Below, in pieces: positions 26,438 to 35,581 of a DNA stretch of 36,000 bases. A program made the translations under genes and the position numbers. This stretch comes from Hyphomicrobiales bacterium. Its GTDB lineage: Bacteria; Pseudomonadota; Alphaproteobacteria; Rhizobiales; Beijerinckiaceae. The notes beneath the pieces are model-generated. The model had not been told where the DNA came from. It searched no databases and saw only the letters and a list, made by a program, of their open reading frames with translations. Position 1 is the first letter of the stretch; every line of letters begins with the position of its first letter. Location: positions 1 through 36,000 of the forward strand of contig JAIYDY010000060.1 of assembly GCA_027487245.1 (NCBI GenBank). The letters run 5' to 3'.

Positions 26438-26656
26438 ATGTCGGACACAGCAGCCAGCCAGCCCGCGCTCTCGCGCGTCAGTCTCACCAGCATCGATATG
26501 CCGTTCGGACGCCTCGTGCTGTTCTTCGTCAAGGCCGGCCTCGCGGCCATCCCGGCCATGATCATCCTGATGCTCACCGTCGGCGCAGTCGGCGCCGTGC
26601 TGCGCGGCCTGTTCCGCATCGGTTTCTGGGGCATGCATGGCGGCGGCTTCAACTGA
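26438..26656 (+). CDS. Small single-helix membrane protein
   Basis: A 72-residue protein with one long hydrophobic segment (about residues 22-50: [20 protein letters not shown] and onward), a polar N-terminus and a Gly-rich end ([10 protein letters not shown]). AGAGG lies 6 bases before the ATG. No family is recognised. It sits between apt and the bc1 operon, converging with petC on a shared bidirectional terminator. Size and hydrophobicity would suit a small accessory membrane protein, but nothing shows a role. Confidence 0.68.
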   Translation: MSDTAASQPALSRVSLTSIDMPFGRLVLFFVKAGLAAIPAMIILMLTVGAVGAVLRGLFRIGFWGMHGGGFN

Positions 26657-26691
26657 GGCCGGACTGGCCCTGCACACGCCGTCCCCAGCAA

Positions 26692-26725
26692 GCAAAAGGG
26701 CCTCGCAAGAGGCCCTTTCTTGTTT
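26692..26725. terminator. Bidirectional intrinsic terminator between small membrane protein and petC
   Basis: AAAGGGCCTC (26695-26704) pairs perfectly with GAGGCCCTTT (26709-26718) around GCAA. T-rich sequence follows on the plus side (CTTGTTT), and TTTTGCTTGC on the minus side. It sits between the converging stops at 26656 and 26751, so it probably ends both transcripts. Confidence 0.9.
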
Positions 26726-26750
26726 CAGCAACGATGCAGCGGCGACAGCC

Positions 26751-27638
26751 TCAGTGAGCAGCGCCCGGTGCATGCTCCGGCAAGCGCGACCAGATGCGCT
26801 TCTTGGTGAAGTAGAGCAGGCCGGCGAAAAGCAGCAGGAAGATGAAGACCTGACGGCCGATGCTCTTGCGCTGTTCCATGTGCGGCTCTGCCGACCACAT
26901 CAGGAAGGCCACCACGTCGGCGGCATACTGCTTGGCGGTCTCGGGCACGGGAGACTTGCCGTCCGCCCCCTTCGGATACTCGACCTGGCCATCATTCAGC
27001 ATGTTCGGCATGCCGATGATGTTGCCGGCCATGTACTTGTTCCAGTTCTGGCCGGGCAGCAGTTCCACGCCCTTTGGCGGGTCTTCGTAGCCGGTGAGCA
27101 GAGCCTTCAGGTAGTCAGGGCCGCCTTCCTGATACTGCGTGATGATATCCAGCAGGAACAGCGGGAAGCCGCGCTCATAGTTGCGGGCCTTGGCGATCAC
27201 GGAAAGATCCAGCGGATAGGCACCACCATTGGCCGCGCGGGCGGCCTGCTCGTTCGGGAACGGCTTGGGGAACGCGTCGGATGGGCGGCCGGGCCGCTCG
27301 AACATCTCGCCCTGCTCGTTCGGACCATCGCTGATCTTGAAGTCGGCGGCGAGCGCGCGGATCTGTGCCTCGGTGAACTCAGGGCCACCCTTCTGCGACA
27401 GGTTGCGGAAGCGCATCAGGCTCATCGCGTGGCAGGCCGAGCAGACCTCGCGGTAGACCTTGTAGCCACGCTGCAACTGGGCGCGGTCGAAGGTGCCGAA
27501 AGGCCCGTCGAAGCTCCAGTCATGGGCCGGCGGCTTCGTTCCGCCGCCGGCTGCGTGGGCCGGAGACAGGGAGGCGGCACTGAAGGCCCCGATCATGATG
27601 GCAGCGAAAGCCGCCAGGGATGTGCGGAACAATGTCAT
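26751..27638 (-). CDS. petC: Cytochrome c1 of the bc1 complex
   Basis: A 295-residue cytochrome c1. A signal peptide ends at AHA-A near residue 30. The haem site is Cys66-Ser-Ala-Cys-His70 (REVCSACHAMSLMRFRNL) and the distal methionine is likely in GMPNML. The C-terminal membrane anchor RQVFIFLLLFAGLLYFTKKRIW orients it on the periplasmic side. It accepts electrons from the Rieske protein and passes them to soluble cytochrome c. It is the last gene of the petA-petB-petC operon, starting 4 bases after the petB stop; in some relatives petB and petC are fused, but here they are separate. Confidence 0.97.
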   Translation of the reverse strand: MTLFRTSLAAFAAIMIGAFSAASLSPAHAAGGGTKPPAHDWSFDGPFGTFDRAQLQRGYKVYREVCSACHAMSLMRFRNLSQKGGPEFTEAQIRALAADFKISDGPNEQGEMFERPGRPSDAFPKPFPNEQAARAANGGAYPLDLSVIAKARNYERGFPLFLLDIITQYQEGGPDYLKALLTGYEDPPKGVELLPGQNWNKYMAGNIIGMPNMLNDGQVEYPKGADGKSPVPETAKQYAADVVAFLMWSAEPHMEQRKSIGRQVFIFLLLFAGLLYFTKKRIWSRLPEHAPGAAH

Positions 27639-27642
27639 GATC

Positions 27643-28929
27643 TCAGCCCTTGGTGTTGGGTTCTGCAGACGCAGCAGCGCCGACCACCGCGCCGGAACCA
27701 CCCTTCATCTTGCCCAGCACCGACTCGGCGATGGACCCGGGCAGCTTCTTCGGTGTCTCGAAAAGACCGAGCAGCGGCAGTGCAATCAGGAAGTAGGCGA
27801 AGTAGAGCGCCGTGAACAGCTGGCTGAGCGTCACGTAGATGCCTTCAGCCGGGCGGGAACCGAGCCAGCCGAGCATGACGCAGGTGACGGCAAAGGCCCA
27901 GAAGCACTGGCGGGCCAGCGGCCGATAGCTCATCGACTTGACCTTGGAGGTGTCAAGCCAGGGCAGCACGACCAGCACGGCAATGGCCGCGAACATCAGC
28001 AGCACGCCGCCGAGCTTGTCCGGCACCGCGCGCAGGATCGCGTAGAACGGCAGGAAATACCATTCCGGCACGATGTGGGCCGGCGTTACGGCCGGGTTGG
28101 CCGGGATGTAGTTGTCGGCATGGCCCAGATAGTTAGGAATGAAGAACAGGAAGTAGGCGAAGAAGGCGAAGAACAGCACCAGCGCGAACGCATCCTTGAT
28201 GGTCGCGTACGGCGTGAACGGGATCGTGTCCTTGGCCACGGCCTTGACCTCGACGCCGGTCGGGTTGTTCTGGCCTGTCACATGCAGCGCCCAGACGTGC
28301 AGGATCACCACGCCGAAGATCATGAACGGCAGCAGGAAGTGCAGCGAGAAGAAGCGCGTCAGCGTCGGGTTGTCCACCGAATAGCCGCCCCAGAGGAAGG
28401 TGACGATGGTCTCGCCGACAATCGGGAAAGCCGAGAACAGGTTGGTGATCACGGTCGCGCCCCAGAAGCTCATCTGGCCCCATGGCAGCACATAGCCCAT
28501 GAACGCGGTCGCCATCATCAGCAGGAAGATGATCACGCCCAGGATCCACAGCACCTCGCGCGGGGCCTTGTACGACCCGTAGTAGAGACCGCGGAAGATG
28601 TGGATGTAGACCGCGATGAAGAACATCGACGCGCCATTGGCGTGCATGTAGCGCATCAGCCAGCCATACTCGACGTCGCGCATGATGCCTTCGACGGAGG
28701 TGAAGGCCAGCGTGGCATGCGGCGTGTAGTGCATGGCCAGGATCACACCGGTGAGGATCTGGCTGACCAGCATCAGCATCAGGATGCCGCCGAAGGTCCA
28801 GAAGTAGTTCAGATTGCGAGGCACCGGATAGGCGATGAAGCTGTCATACATCAGGCGCGGAAGCGGCAGGCGCGCGTCGAGCCACTTGGCGATGCCGAGC
28901 TTGGGAACGTAGGAAGAAGGTCCACTCAT
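27643..28929 (-). CDS. petB: Cytochrome b of the bc1 complex
   Basis: A 428-residue cytochrome b with eight hydrophobic helices and two haem-ligand histidine pairs: RYMHANGAS with FSLHFLLPF, and [11 protein letters not shown] with HVWALHVTG. The quinol-site PEWY motif ([19 protein letters not shown]) and the early NLNYFWTFG are conserved. It carries the quinol-oxidising and quinone-reducing sites of the complex. The C-terminal tail after residue 395 is variable. It follows petA by 27 bases, with a purine-rich ribosome site. Confidence 0.98.
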   Translation of the reverse strand: MSGPSSYVPKLGIAKWLDARLPLPRLMYDSFIAYPVPRNLNYFWTFGGILMLMLVSQILTGVILAMHYTPHATLAFTSVEGIMRDVEYGWLMRYMHANGASMFFIAVYIHIFRGLYYGSYKAPREVLWILGVIIFLLMMATAFMGYVLPWGQMSFWGATVITNLFSAFPIVGETIVTFLWGGYSVDNPTLTRFFSLHFLLPFMIFGVVILHVWALHVTGQNNPTGVEVKAVAKDTIPFTPYATIKDAFALVLFFAFFAYFLFFIPNYLGHADNYIPANPAVTPAHIVPEWYFLPFYAILRAVPDKLGGVLLMFAAIAVLVVLPWLDTSKVKSMSYRPLARQCFWAFAVTCVMLGWLGSRPAEGIYVTLSQLFTALYFAYFLIALPLLGLFETPKKLPGSIAESVLGKMKGGSGAVVGAAASAEPNTKG

Positions 28930-28956
28930 GGTTGTCTGCTCTCTCTCGTTTCCCGA

Positions 28957-29508
28957 TCAGCCGATACGGATCTTGGTGTCGGACAGGAAGGCATAGGGGG
29001 GCACGGGCAGGTTGGTGGGCGCCGGGCCTTTGCGGATGCGGCCCGAGGTGTCGTAGTGCGACCCATGGCAAGGGCAGAACCAGCCATTGTAGTCGCCACG
29101 CACCTCGCCTGCGGCCGAGCCGCCCGGGATGCAGCCCAGGTGGGTGCAGGAGCCGTAGATCACCAGCCAGTTTTCCTTGCCGGGCTTGACGCGGGCCGAG
29201 TCGGCCTGAGGGTCAGGCAGCGAAGCCAGATTGACCTTCTGCGCTTCCTCGATCTCGGCCTTGGTGCGGCTGCGCACGAAGATCAGCTTGCCGCGCCAGA
29301 ACAGCTTGATGCCCTGTCCTTCGGGGATCGGCGTCAGATCGACTTCGATCGGCGCGCCGGCTGCGATTGTTTGCGCATTCGGCGCCAGTGTCCGGACGAA
29401 GGGAACCGCGAGCGCGACCACGCCGGCGGCACCCATGGCACCGGTGGCAAGAAAGAGCATGTCGCGACGTGTTGGTTCGCTGGCGGGGGATGATTTGGCT
29501 TCGGCCAC
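28957..29508 (-). CDS. petA: Rieske iron-sulphur subunit of the bc1 complex
   Basis: A 183-residue Rieske protein. A Tat-type twin-arginine anchor helix (TRRDMLFLATGAMGAAG) is followed by the globular domain with both cluster boxes, Cys121-Thr-His123-Leu-Gly-Cys126 and Cys145-Pro-Cys147-His148-Gly-Ser. C121, H123, C145 and H148 hold the 2Fe-2S cluster; C126 and C147 form the disulphide. The GTG at 29508 is chosen because AAGAGG lies 7 bases before it and the product then starts like relatives; an ATG at 29589 would add 27 residues ahead of the usual start. It heads the petABC operon. I could not fix a promoter in 29509-29729. Confidence 0.95.
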   Translation of the reverse strand: MAEAKSSPASEPTRRDMLFLATGAMGAAGVVALAVPFVRTLAPNAQTIAAGAPIEVDLTPIPEGQGIKLFWRGKLIFVRSRTKAEIEEAQKVNLASLPDPQADSARVKPGKENWLVIYGSCTHLGCIPGGSAAGEVRGDYNGWFCPCHGSHYDTSGRIRKGPAPTNLPVPPYAFLSDTKIRIG

Positions 29509-29729
29509 GGTCTGCCTCTTGAGATGTGCGACCGGTGAAGCCTGAAGCTCCACCCGGTCCGCCGCTGGAAAACGGTTCGTATCTGCCATCAGGCCGGAGA
29601 AATGCAATGCGACCGCGAGTCGCCGGCTGGGACAACACGAGCTTTCGCTCTTTTGCATGGCTCAAAAGTGAAGTCCATACGCGAATAGCCGCAGACAATC
29701 TGTGGTTTGCGGCGGCACCGCGCCGGGCC

Positions 29730-31604
29730 TCACAGCACCGGGATGCGGGGCTTGTCTTCGGGATCGAGCCCGAGGAAGCCGCCCGACTGGCGCGCCCAGA
29801 GTCGGGCATAGAGCCCGCCGCGTGACACCAGCTCCTGATGGCTGCCCTGATCGACGATGCGTCCCTTGTCCATCACCACCAACCGGTCGAGCGAAGCGAT
29901 GGTGGACAGCCGATGGGCAATGGCGATCACGGTCTTGCCCGCCATCAGGCCCTGCAACTGCTCCTGGATCGCAGCCTCGACCTCGGAGTCGAGCGCCGAG
30001 GTCGCCTCGTCGAGGATCAGGATCGGCGCATTCTTGAGGATGACCCGTGCGATGGCGATGCGTTGGCGCTGCCCGCCCGAGAGCTTGACGCCGCGCTCGC
30101 CAACCCGCGCATCATAGCCGGTGCGGCCCTCGAAATCGCTCAGTTGGGCGATGAAGCCGTGGGCAGAAGCAGCCCTGGCCGCCGCCACGATCTCGGCATC
30201 GCTGGCATCGGGCCTGCCATAGGAGATGTTTTCGCGGATCGAACGGTGCAGCAGCGAGTTGTCCTGCGTCACGGTGGCGATGACACTGCGCAAGCTGTCC
30301 TGCGACACCGTGGCAATGTCCTGCCCGTCGATCAGGATGCGCCCGCCTTGCAGATCATAGAGGCGGAGCAAGAGATTGATCATGGTCGACTTGCCGGCGC
30401 CGGACGGGCCGATCAGCCCGATCCGTTCGCCGGGCTTGATGGTGAGGTCCAGCGCCTCGAACACGCCCGCTTCCTTGCCATAATGGAAGCGCACCTTGTC
30501 GAAGACGATGCCGCCATGGCCGATGCGCAGCGGTGCGGCCGCCGGCTGGTCCACCAGCCCGTGCGGCTTGGCGATCGTTTCCATGCTTTCCTTGACCGCG
30601 CCGATCTCCTCGAAGATGCCGCGCACCTGCTGGATCACCCAGCTCGACATCTGGATCAGCCTGAGGACGAGGCCCATGCCGGCCGCGACTTCGCCCGGCG
30701 TCATCGCGCCATGCGACCAGAGCCATAGCGAGACGGATGCCGCCACCACGATCAGCATGCTGTTCATGGTCTGGAGCACGACGCTGACCATGGTGATCAG
30801 CCGTGTCAGGTCGAGAAATGTCCGCGCCCAGTTGGCCAGGGCATCGCGCACCGAAGAGCGCTCGACATCCCCGCGCGCGAACAGCTTCACGGTCATGATG
30901 TTGGTGTAGCTGTCGACGATCCGGCCAGTCGCAGCCGAGCGCGACTCGGAGTTCTTCTCCGAGCGGGCGGTGGCGCGCGGTACGAAGTAGACGATCAACC
31001 AGACATAGGCCGCCATCCAGACCAGGACGGGCAGGATCAGCCAGAAGCTGACGGTGCCAAAATAGCCGATGGAGACCCCGGCAAAGACGATGACATACCA
31101 CATGTCATCGATCACCTCGACGGTGGCACTGCGCACCGATTGCCCGGCCTGGATGACGCGCGAGGACAGGCGACCGGCAAAGTCGTTCTGGAAATAGCTC
31201 AGCGCGTGGCCAAGCGTGTAGACATGGCTGCGCCAGCGGATGCGGTTGGTCAGTTGCGGCACCACGACCTGATCGACAACCGCATGGTTGGCGAAATAGA
31301 CGATCGGCCGCACCACGAGCAGGATGAAGGCGAACAGGGCCAGGAGCCAGCCATGCTCGCGGAACACCACATCAGGCGGCGTCTTGGCAATCAGGTCGAT
31401 CAGCCAGCCGACGAGCAGATACAGCGAGGCCTCGATGGCGCTGAACAGGAAGGCGGTGATCAGCATCACCAGCAGCCAGCCCTTCACCTCGCGGATGTGA
31501 TACCAGATGAAGCGCCACACCGTGGCTGGCGGTGTCTGCCGCTCGTCGAACGGGGCGAAAACATCGACGCGGCTTTCAAGCCAGTTGAAAAGGCGGCTCA
31601 ACAT
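29730..31604 (-). CDS. ABC exporter, fused membrane and ATPase domains
   Basis: A 624-residue half-transporter. About residues 1-330 hold six membrane helices and about 355-600 an ATPase domain with Walker A GPSGAGKST, Q-loop TVTQDNSLL, signature LSGGQRQRIAIARV, Walker B LILDEATSALD and the H-loop AIAHRLSTI. It is a type IV (MsbA-like) exporter that works as a homodimer. The N-terminus (SRVDVFAPFDERQTPPATVWRF) is typical of a proteobacterial subgroup with no settled substrate (multidrug, lipid or peptide). The ATG at 31604 follows AAAGGAG. It is divergent from the MBL-fold gene, with 189 bases between starts in which no regulatory site was recognised. Confidence 0.93.
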   Translation of the reverse strand: MLSRLFNWLESRVDVFAPFDERQTPPATVWRFIWYHIREVKGWLLVMLITAFLFSAIEASLYLLVGWLIDLIAKTPPDVVFREHGWLLALFAFILLVVRPIVYFANHAVVDQVVVPQLTNRIRWRSHVYTLGHALSYFQNDFAGRLSSRVIQAGQSVRSATVEVIDDMWYVIVFAGVSIGYFGTVSFWLILPVLVWMAAYVWLIVYFVPRATARSEKNSESRSAATGRIVDSYTNIMTVKLFARGDVERSSVRDALANWARTFLDLTRLITMVSVVLQTMNSMLIVVAASVSLWLWSHGAMTPGEVAAGMGLVLRLIQMSSWVIQQVRGIFEEIGAVKESMETIAKPHGLVDQPAAAPLRIGHGGIVFDKVRFHYGKEAGVFEALDLTIKPGERIGLIGPSGAGKSTMINLLLRLYDLQGGRILIDGQDIATVSQDSLRSVIATVTQDNSLLHRSIRENISYGRPDASDAEIVAAARAASAHGFIAQLSDFEGRTGYDARVGERGVKLSGGQRQRIAIARVILKNAPILILDEATSALDSEVEAAIQEQLQGLMAGKTVIAIAHRLSTIASLDRLVVMDKGRIVDQGSHQELVSRGGLYARLWARQSGGFLGLDPEDKPRIPVL

Positions 31605-31793
31605 CTCGGCCACTCCTTTCCGGACGGGCAATCACGGCACTTCTTTGAGCCAGCCTGATACGCCTTCCCGGCCAGCGCGCAAAGGCCAAAGCCGATCACG
31701 CTTGGGTGTTGCGGCATCGGACAGGTGAAAAGTGCGCCGCAGACGCTGGCGGCATGGTTGACTTGTCGCCCTTCGCTACCGACATGCGCGATC

Positions 31794-32858
31794 ATGAACA
31801 GACGCAAGCTTCTCACGCTCCTTGGCCTGCCCGCCCTCGCGACCCTGCTCGGCGGGGCCTATGCCGCCCGCGCCCGTGGCCAGAACCCGTACTATACGGG
31901 GCCGGTGAAGGCCAATTTCGACGGCCTGACCTTTTCGGACGGGCGCGAGATCACCAAGGGCTTCAGGGAATTCTTCCAGTGGCAGTTGCAGGGTGGCAAG
32001 GAGAGCTGGCCAGCCAGCTACCCGACGCCCCCTCAGGATGTGCCGCCCGCCCGCTCTGCCGGCATGCGCGTCAGCCATGTCGGCCACGCCACGTTCCTGA
32101 TCCAGGTGGCAGGGCTCAACATCATCACCGATCCGCTGTTTTCGGAAAGGGCCAGCCCCTTCCAGTTCGCCGGGCCGAAGCGCGTCAACGCGCCGGGCAT
32201 CACCTTCGACGCCCTGCCGAAGATCGATGCGATCCTGATCACGCACAATCACTATGACCATCTCGACCTGATCTCGGTCCACCGGATCTTCGACCGCGAT
32301 CGCTGCCGCATCATCGCCCCGCTCGGCAACGATGCCATCATCAAGGCGAAACGGCCCGAGATCACGGTGGAAGCGCATGACTGGGGAGACAGTGTGGCCC
32401 TGTCAGCCGATGTCGCGATCACACTGGTGCCGTCCTATCACTGGTCGGCGCGTGGTGCCTTCGACCGGCGCATGGCGCTGTGGGCCTCCTACGTGATCGC
32501 AGCGCCCCAGGGCCGTATCTACCATATCGGCGACACCGGCTATCATGACGGAGCGTTCTTCCGCGAGCATGGCGCGGAGTTCGGGCCTTTCAGGCTCGCC
32601 ATCCTGCCGATCGGGGCCTATGAGCCGCGCTGGTTCATGGCGGACAACCACATGAACCCTGACGAGGCGGTGAAGGTGATGGCCGACCTCAGGGCGGAGG
32701 TGGCACTGGGCCACCATTGGGGTACGTTCCAGCTCACCAATGAGGGCGTGGGCCGGCCGCTGGAGGCATTGGGCGCAGCCCGCAAGGCTGCCGGCGTTGC
32801 CGACGAGCATTTTGTCGCCAGCCTGCCCGGCATGGTCTGGCAGCCACCCGCGGCCTGA
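31794..32858 (+). CDS. MBL-fold metallo-hydrolase, NAPE-PLD/UlaG-like
   Basis: A 354-residue protein with a probable export signal (NRRKLLTLLGLPALATLLGG, possibly Tat-type) and a beta-lactamase fold. Metal ligands are seen in THNHYDHLD (HxHxDH), in HIGDTGYHDG and in the late ALGHHWGTFQL. The early VGHATFLIQVAGLNIITDP and the FDALPKIDAILITH region match the group that includes N-acyl-phosphatidylethanolamine phospholipase D, where an exported member would act on lipids in the periplasm. Substrate not proven. Its ATG at 31794 gives the signal peptide directly. Confidence 0.86.
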   Translation: MNRRKLLTLLGLPALATLLGGAYAARARGQNPYYTGPVKANFDGLTFSDGREITKGFREFFQWQLQGGKESWPASYPTPPQDVPPARSAGMRVSHVGHATFLIQVAGLNIITDPLFSERASPFQFAGPKRVNAPGITFDALPKIDAILITHNHYDHLDLISVHRIFDRDRCRIIAPLGNDAIIKAKRPEITVEAHDWGDSVALSADVAITLVPSYHWSARGAFDRRMALWASYVIAAPQGRIYHIGDTGYHDGAFFREHGAEFGPFRLAILPIGAYEPRWFMADNHMNPDEAVKVMADLRAEVALGHHWGTFQLTNEGVGRPLEALGAARKAAGVADEHFVASLPGMVWQPPAA

Positions 32859-32898
32859 CGCCGTCCGACGTCTTTGGGGCCAGAGGACGCCAGCCCTG

Positions 32899-33156
32899 TC
32901 AGCTGGCCTTCTTGACGGCCGTCTTGCGGGCTGCCGGCTTCTTCTTGGGCGCAGGCGGTGGCGCAGCGGCCAGATCGGCGGCTTCCTGGGCAAGGCGGAG
33001 CGCGCGCAGCTTTGCCATGCGGGCGCTGACCTCCTCGTCCTTCTGGTGCATCGCAGTGATCAGCTTCTTGGCATCGCGCTTGCGCTCGTCGGCCAATTCC
33101 TGGGGCTGCTGGGCGCGGCGCAGGATCTCGAAACTGTCCATTTTCCGGGTCGACAT
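32899..33156 (-). CDS. Small hypothetical protein with Pro/Lys/Ala-rich tail
   Basis: An 85-residue protein: the first 60 residues form a charged helix (ILRRAQQPQELADERKRDAKKL, ARMAKLRALRLAQEAADL in parts), then a low-complexity tail (APPPAPKKKPAARKTAVKKAS), as in histone-H1-like DNA-binding tails. AAAGG precedes the ATG. No family is recognised. It resembles the next minus-strand gene in being helical and charged but is not the same family. Between them (33157-33374) nothing else is seen. Confidence 0.65.
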   Translation of the reverse strand: MSTRKMDSFEILRRAQQPQELADERKRDAKKLITAMHQKDEEVSARMAKLRALRLAQEAADLAAAPPPAPKKKPAARKTAVKKAS

Positions 33157-33374
33157 GGGCGGAGCCTTTCACAGGTCCAGCGAGCGGGCGCTGTCCCGCA
33201 GTCGCAGGATCGCGACCGCATGATGGCAACACCTGTCGGTTCACGGGATGGGCCGGCGCGACATCGGGTCACCACCGGCACATCCTGGTTCACGGCGCGC
33301 CGCATAGGCCGGCGCGCAACAGTCCCGGAGCCTGCCGCGACAAAGCGGCGGTCCGGCGATCACAGGGCCAAGAT

Positions 33375-33764
33375 CTAGCGGCGGCCCTTGCCGGCTGCGC
33401 GCTGCTGCATGTACTGCACCGCATCCATCAGGCTCTTGCGCGGCGCTTCGGCCAGAATGCGGGCTTCCTCGGCAATCCGGGCAGCCTCGCGTTCGGCAGC
33501 GGCCTTGCGTTCCGCTTCCTCGCGAGCAGCCTTCTCGATGGCGGCCTTCTCGGCGGCGAGCTTGCGGGCGGCTTCCTTCACGGCCTCGCGCTCGGTTTCG
33601 CGGGCCTTGCGGGCCTCGACGACGGCCTGACGCTCGGCCCTGAGGCGGGCAATGGTGGGGTCGTCTTCAGCCGGTCGCGCCTTGAAGCGCTCAAGCATCT
33701 TGGCCTTGGCGTCGATCGACGCCTGCTGTCGATCCTGAAAAGTCCGGCCTGGCATGTTATTCAA
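33375..33764 (-). CDS. DUF6481-like alanine-rich coiled-coil protein
   Basis: A 129-residue protein. It begins MNNMPGRTFQDRQQASIDAK with the F-x-DR pattern of DUF6481 proteins, continues KMLERFKARPAEDDPTIARL and then runs as a long charged Ala/Glu/Lys/Arg helix. The function of the family is unknown. The TTG at 33764 is preferred as start because GGAG lies 8 bases before it, while the ATG three codons later has the site too far away. Low-complexity helices like this give weak matches to many proteins, so the family call rests on the first 45 residues. Confidence 0.65.
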   Translation of the reverse strand: MNNMPGRTFQDRQQASIDAKAKMLERFKARPAEDDPTIARLRAERQAVVEARKARETEREAVKEAARKLAAEKAAIEKAAREEAERKAAAEREAARIAEEARILAEAPRKSLMDAVQYMQQRAAGKGRR

Positions 33765-34252
33765 GTCATCGTCTCCGTGGTCTTGTCGGGCGAAACCATT
33801 CCGCCGATCTGTGATGGGGAACGCATGTCCCGCATCGGTGAAGGACAGGATCGCCATTGGCCCCCGCCTGCGCCCGGGACCCGGCCCATCCTCCGGACGG
33901 GCCTGATCTCAAGCCAGCATGGACGCGCCCGGTTTCAGGCACCGCCCATTGCTGTCCGGCCTTGGCTTTAGCGCCATCGCAGCTGGTTTTCCAGCCTTGT
34001 CATGCATACTGGTGGCAGTTTCTTGCCTGCTCCGCCGGCCGCGCCGCCCGATAGGCATCGCCTGAAACGGGACCGGGCTGACCAAAACAGGCATCAGGCC
34101 ATCAGAAAAGAAAAAAGGGCCAGGCGTAAACCTGACCCCCCTCGTCATGCCCAGTGGGCGATACCGTTTGTTACGCCAGGTGCCATTACATCCGTGGTCA
34201 CCGGCAGCAAGGGCATCAGCCGTCGCTGGACAGGATTGGTTTGCTGGAAGGT
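33765..34252. other. 488-base intergenic region
   Basis: No convincing gene is present. A minus-strand frame at 33909-34148 runs through a terminator and has no good start. The main recognisable element is the terminator-like hairpin at 34104-34140. The remainder holds the upstream region of the DUF6481-like gene and the 3' flank of cspA. Confidence 0.7.
34104..34140 (-). terminator. Intrinsic terminator downstream of cspA
   Basis: On the minus strand GGGTCAGG (plus 34131-34138) pairs with CCTGGCCC (plus 34117-34124) with one G-T pair and loop TTTACG, followed by TTTTTTCTTTTCT (plus 34104-34116). It is a strong terminator, but 114 bases beyond the cspA stop, leaving a long 3' untranslated stretch. 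Confidence 0.8.
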
Positions 34253-34462
34253 TCAGAGAACCTGCAGCTGATCCGCCGACATCTTGCCGGAGCGACGATC
34301 CTGGACCAGCTCGTAGCTGACCTTCTGACCTTCGCGGAGTTCGCGGATGCCGGCGCGTTCAACGGCGCTCACATGCACAAACACATCGGTTCCGCCATCG
34401 CTGGGCTGGATGAATCCATAACCCTTCGTCGCGTTGAACCACTTGACCGTACCTTCGCTCAT
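34253..34462 (-). CDS. cspA: Cold-shock protein (CspA family)
   Basis: A 69-residue single cold-shock domain. The RNA-binding motifs KGYGFIQ (RNP1) and VFVHVSAV (RNP2) are intact, with the standard beginning [15 protein letters not shown]. Such proteins bind single-stranded RNA/DNA and melt mRNA structure. AAGGTAAGAG lies just before the ATG. About 260 bases without a gene precede it (34463-34720), which would allow the long 5' leader usual for cold-shock genes; no specific leader element could be read. The symbol marks the family and not a one-to-one ortholog. Confidence 0.95.
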   Translation of the reverse strand: MSEGTVKWFNATKGYGFIQPSDGGTDVFVHVSAVERAGIRELREGQKVSYELVQDRRSGKMSADQLQVL

Positions 34463-34720
34463 GTTCTCTTACCTTCGTGGATGAAACGACGACCCTGCGA
34501 ATGTGCCTGATCGCGCATTGCTCGACTTTGGAAAGAAGCTCATCAGCAGACCGACGCTAAACGCGCGGCGGGCCTAGGTATCCGGCCTAAATCGTGCGCT
34601 ATCTCTACCGACAGACGCTGCCGGAGTCAATCACTGATTGCATGCCCGTCACGCAGGGCGGACAGTCACCGCAGGCCTGCGAGCCTGACGCTCCGCTGTG
34701 ACAGCCGCACCCGGCGCCGC

Positions 34721-35389
34721 TCAGAGCCCCGCCATGGCCGAGGCAATCGCGGCAAAATGGCAGGTTGCAGCGCAGACCACGAAACCATGCCAGATCACGT
34801 TCTGGAACTTCAGGCTGTTCCAACGATAGAAGATCACGCCCGCCGTGTAGAGCACACCGCCGGCCACGACCAGCGTCATGGTCAGCGCCGGCAGGGACGC
34901 CGTCAGTGGCTTGAAGGCCAGCACCGCCACCCAAGCCAGCGCCAGATAGGCGGCGACCTTGAACTTCTCGCCACGGCCCGGAAAGCCCAGCGACATGACA
35001 ATCCCCGTGATCGCCCCGCCCCAGACGGTGACGGCGAGGGCATAGGCCGTGAACGGATCGGAGACCTGCGTCAGCAGCGGGGTATAGGTGCCGGCGATCA
35101 GCAGGTAGATGCCGCAATGATCGAAACGCCGCAGCAGCCATTTCAGCGGCGAGATCGGCATCATGTTGTAGGCCAGCGAGCAGCCCAGCATCGTGACCAG
35201 CGCCACGCCGTAGATGACGACCGCCGAAACCTCGACCATGCCGCGCCAGCGCGCGGTCAGCATCACCAGCGCCGTGAGGCCGATCAGCGCCGCCACCAGA
35301 CCGACGATGTGCACAGCCCCGTCCGAAATGATCTCGGCACGGCTGTAGGGCCGGTCAAACAGGCGATGATGCTCAGGGACTGACGACAT
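34721..35389 (-). CDS. Hemolysin III / PAQR-like membrane protein
   Basis: A 222-residue protein with seven hydrophobic segments. The family signatures are in order: SDGAVHIVG with the first conserved His, [30 protein letters not shown] (Asp-His pair) and near the end [19 protein letters not shown] with two more His. These His/Asp positions form the metal site of the PAQR/hemolysin III superfamily, which includes hydrolases and lipid-sensing receptors. Bacterial members such as YqfA affect membrane lipid balance; haemolysis is doubtful. The start at 35389 is not supported by a strong ribosome site and could lie 15 codons upstream. Confidence 0.88.
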   Translation of the reverse strand: MSSVPEHHRLFDRPYSRAEIISDGAVHIVGLVAALIGLTALVMLTARWRGMVEVSAVVIYGVALVTMLGCSLAYNMMPISPLKWLLRRFDHCGIYLLIAGTYTPLLTQVSDPFTAYALAVTVWGGAITGIVMSLGFPGRGEKFKVAAYLALAWVAVLAFKPLTASLPALTMTLVVAGGVLYTAGVIFYRWNSLKFQNVIWHGFVVCAATCHFAAIASAMAGL

Positions 35390-35581
35390 GCGGATGCGGC
35401 GAACGAGAGCGGGAACCAGAAGACATCCGATCATGTCCGATGCCCCGCAGACTGGCAAGCGCCATGGCACACGCGTGCCCCCTTGAATCACCAGGGCGCG
35501 CAGCGCCCGAAACCCGGCAAGCGCCCGCAGATCATGACCGGCGGAATTGACAGCGGCGCATTCGCCGCTACTCAAGCGGCC

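Noticed and set aside
27493..29493. A plus-strand open frame of 666 codons opposite petC, petB and petA.
   Set aside because: The minus strand holds three unmistakable bc1 subunits; the antisense product is His/Glu/Arg-rich without known features.
33909..34148. A minus-strand frame of 79 codons between the DUF6481-like gene and cspA.
   Set aside because: It begins next to and reads through the terminator hairpin at 34104-34140 and has no protein-like pattern.
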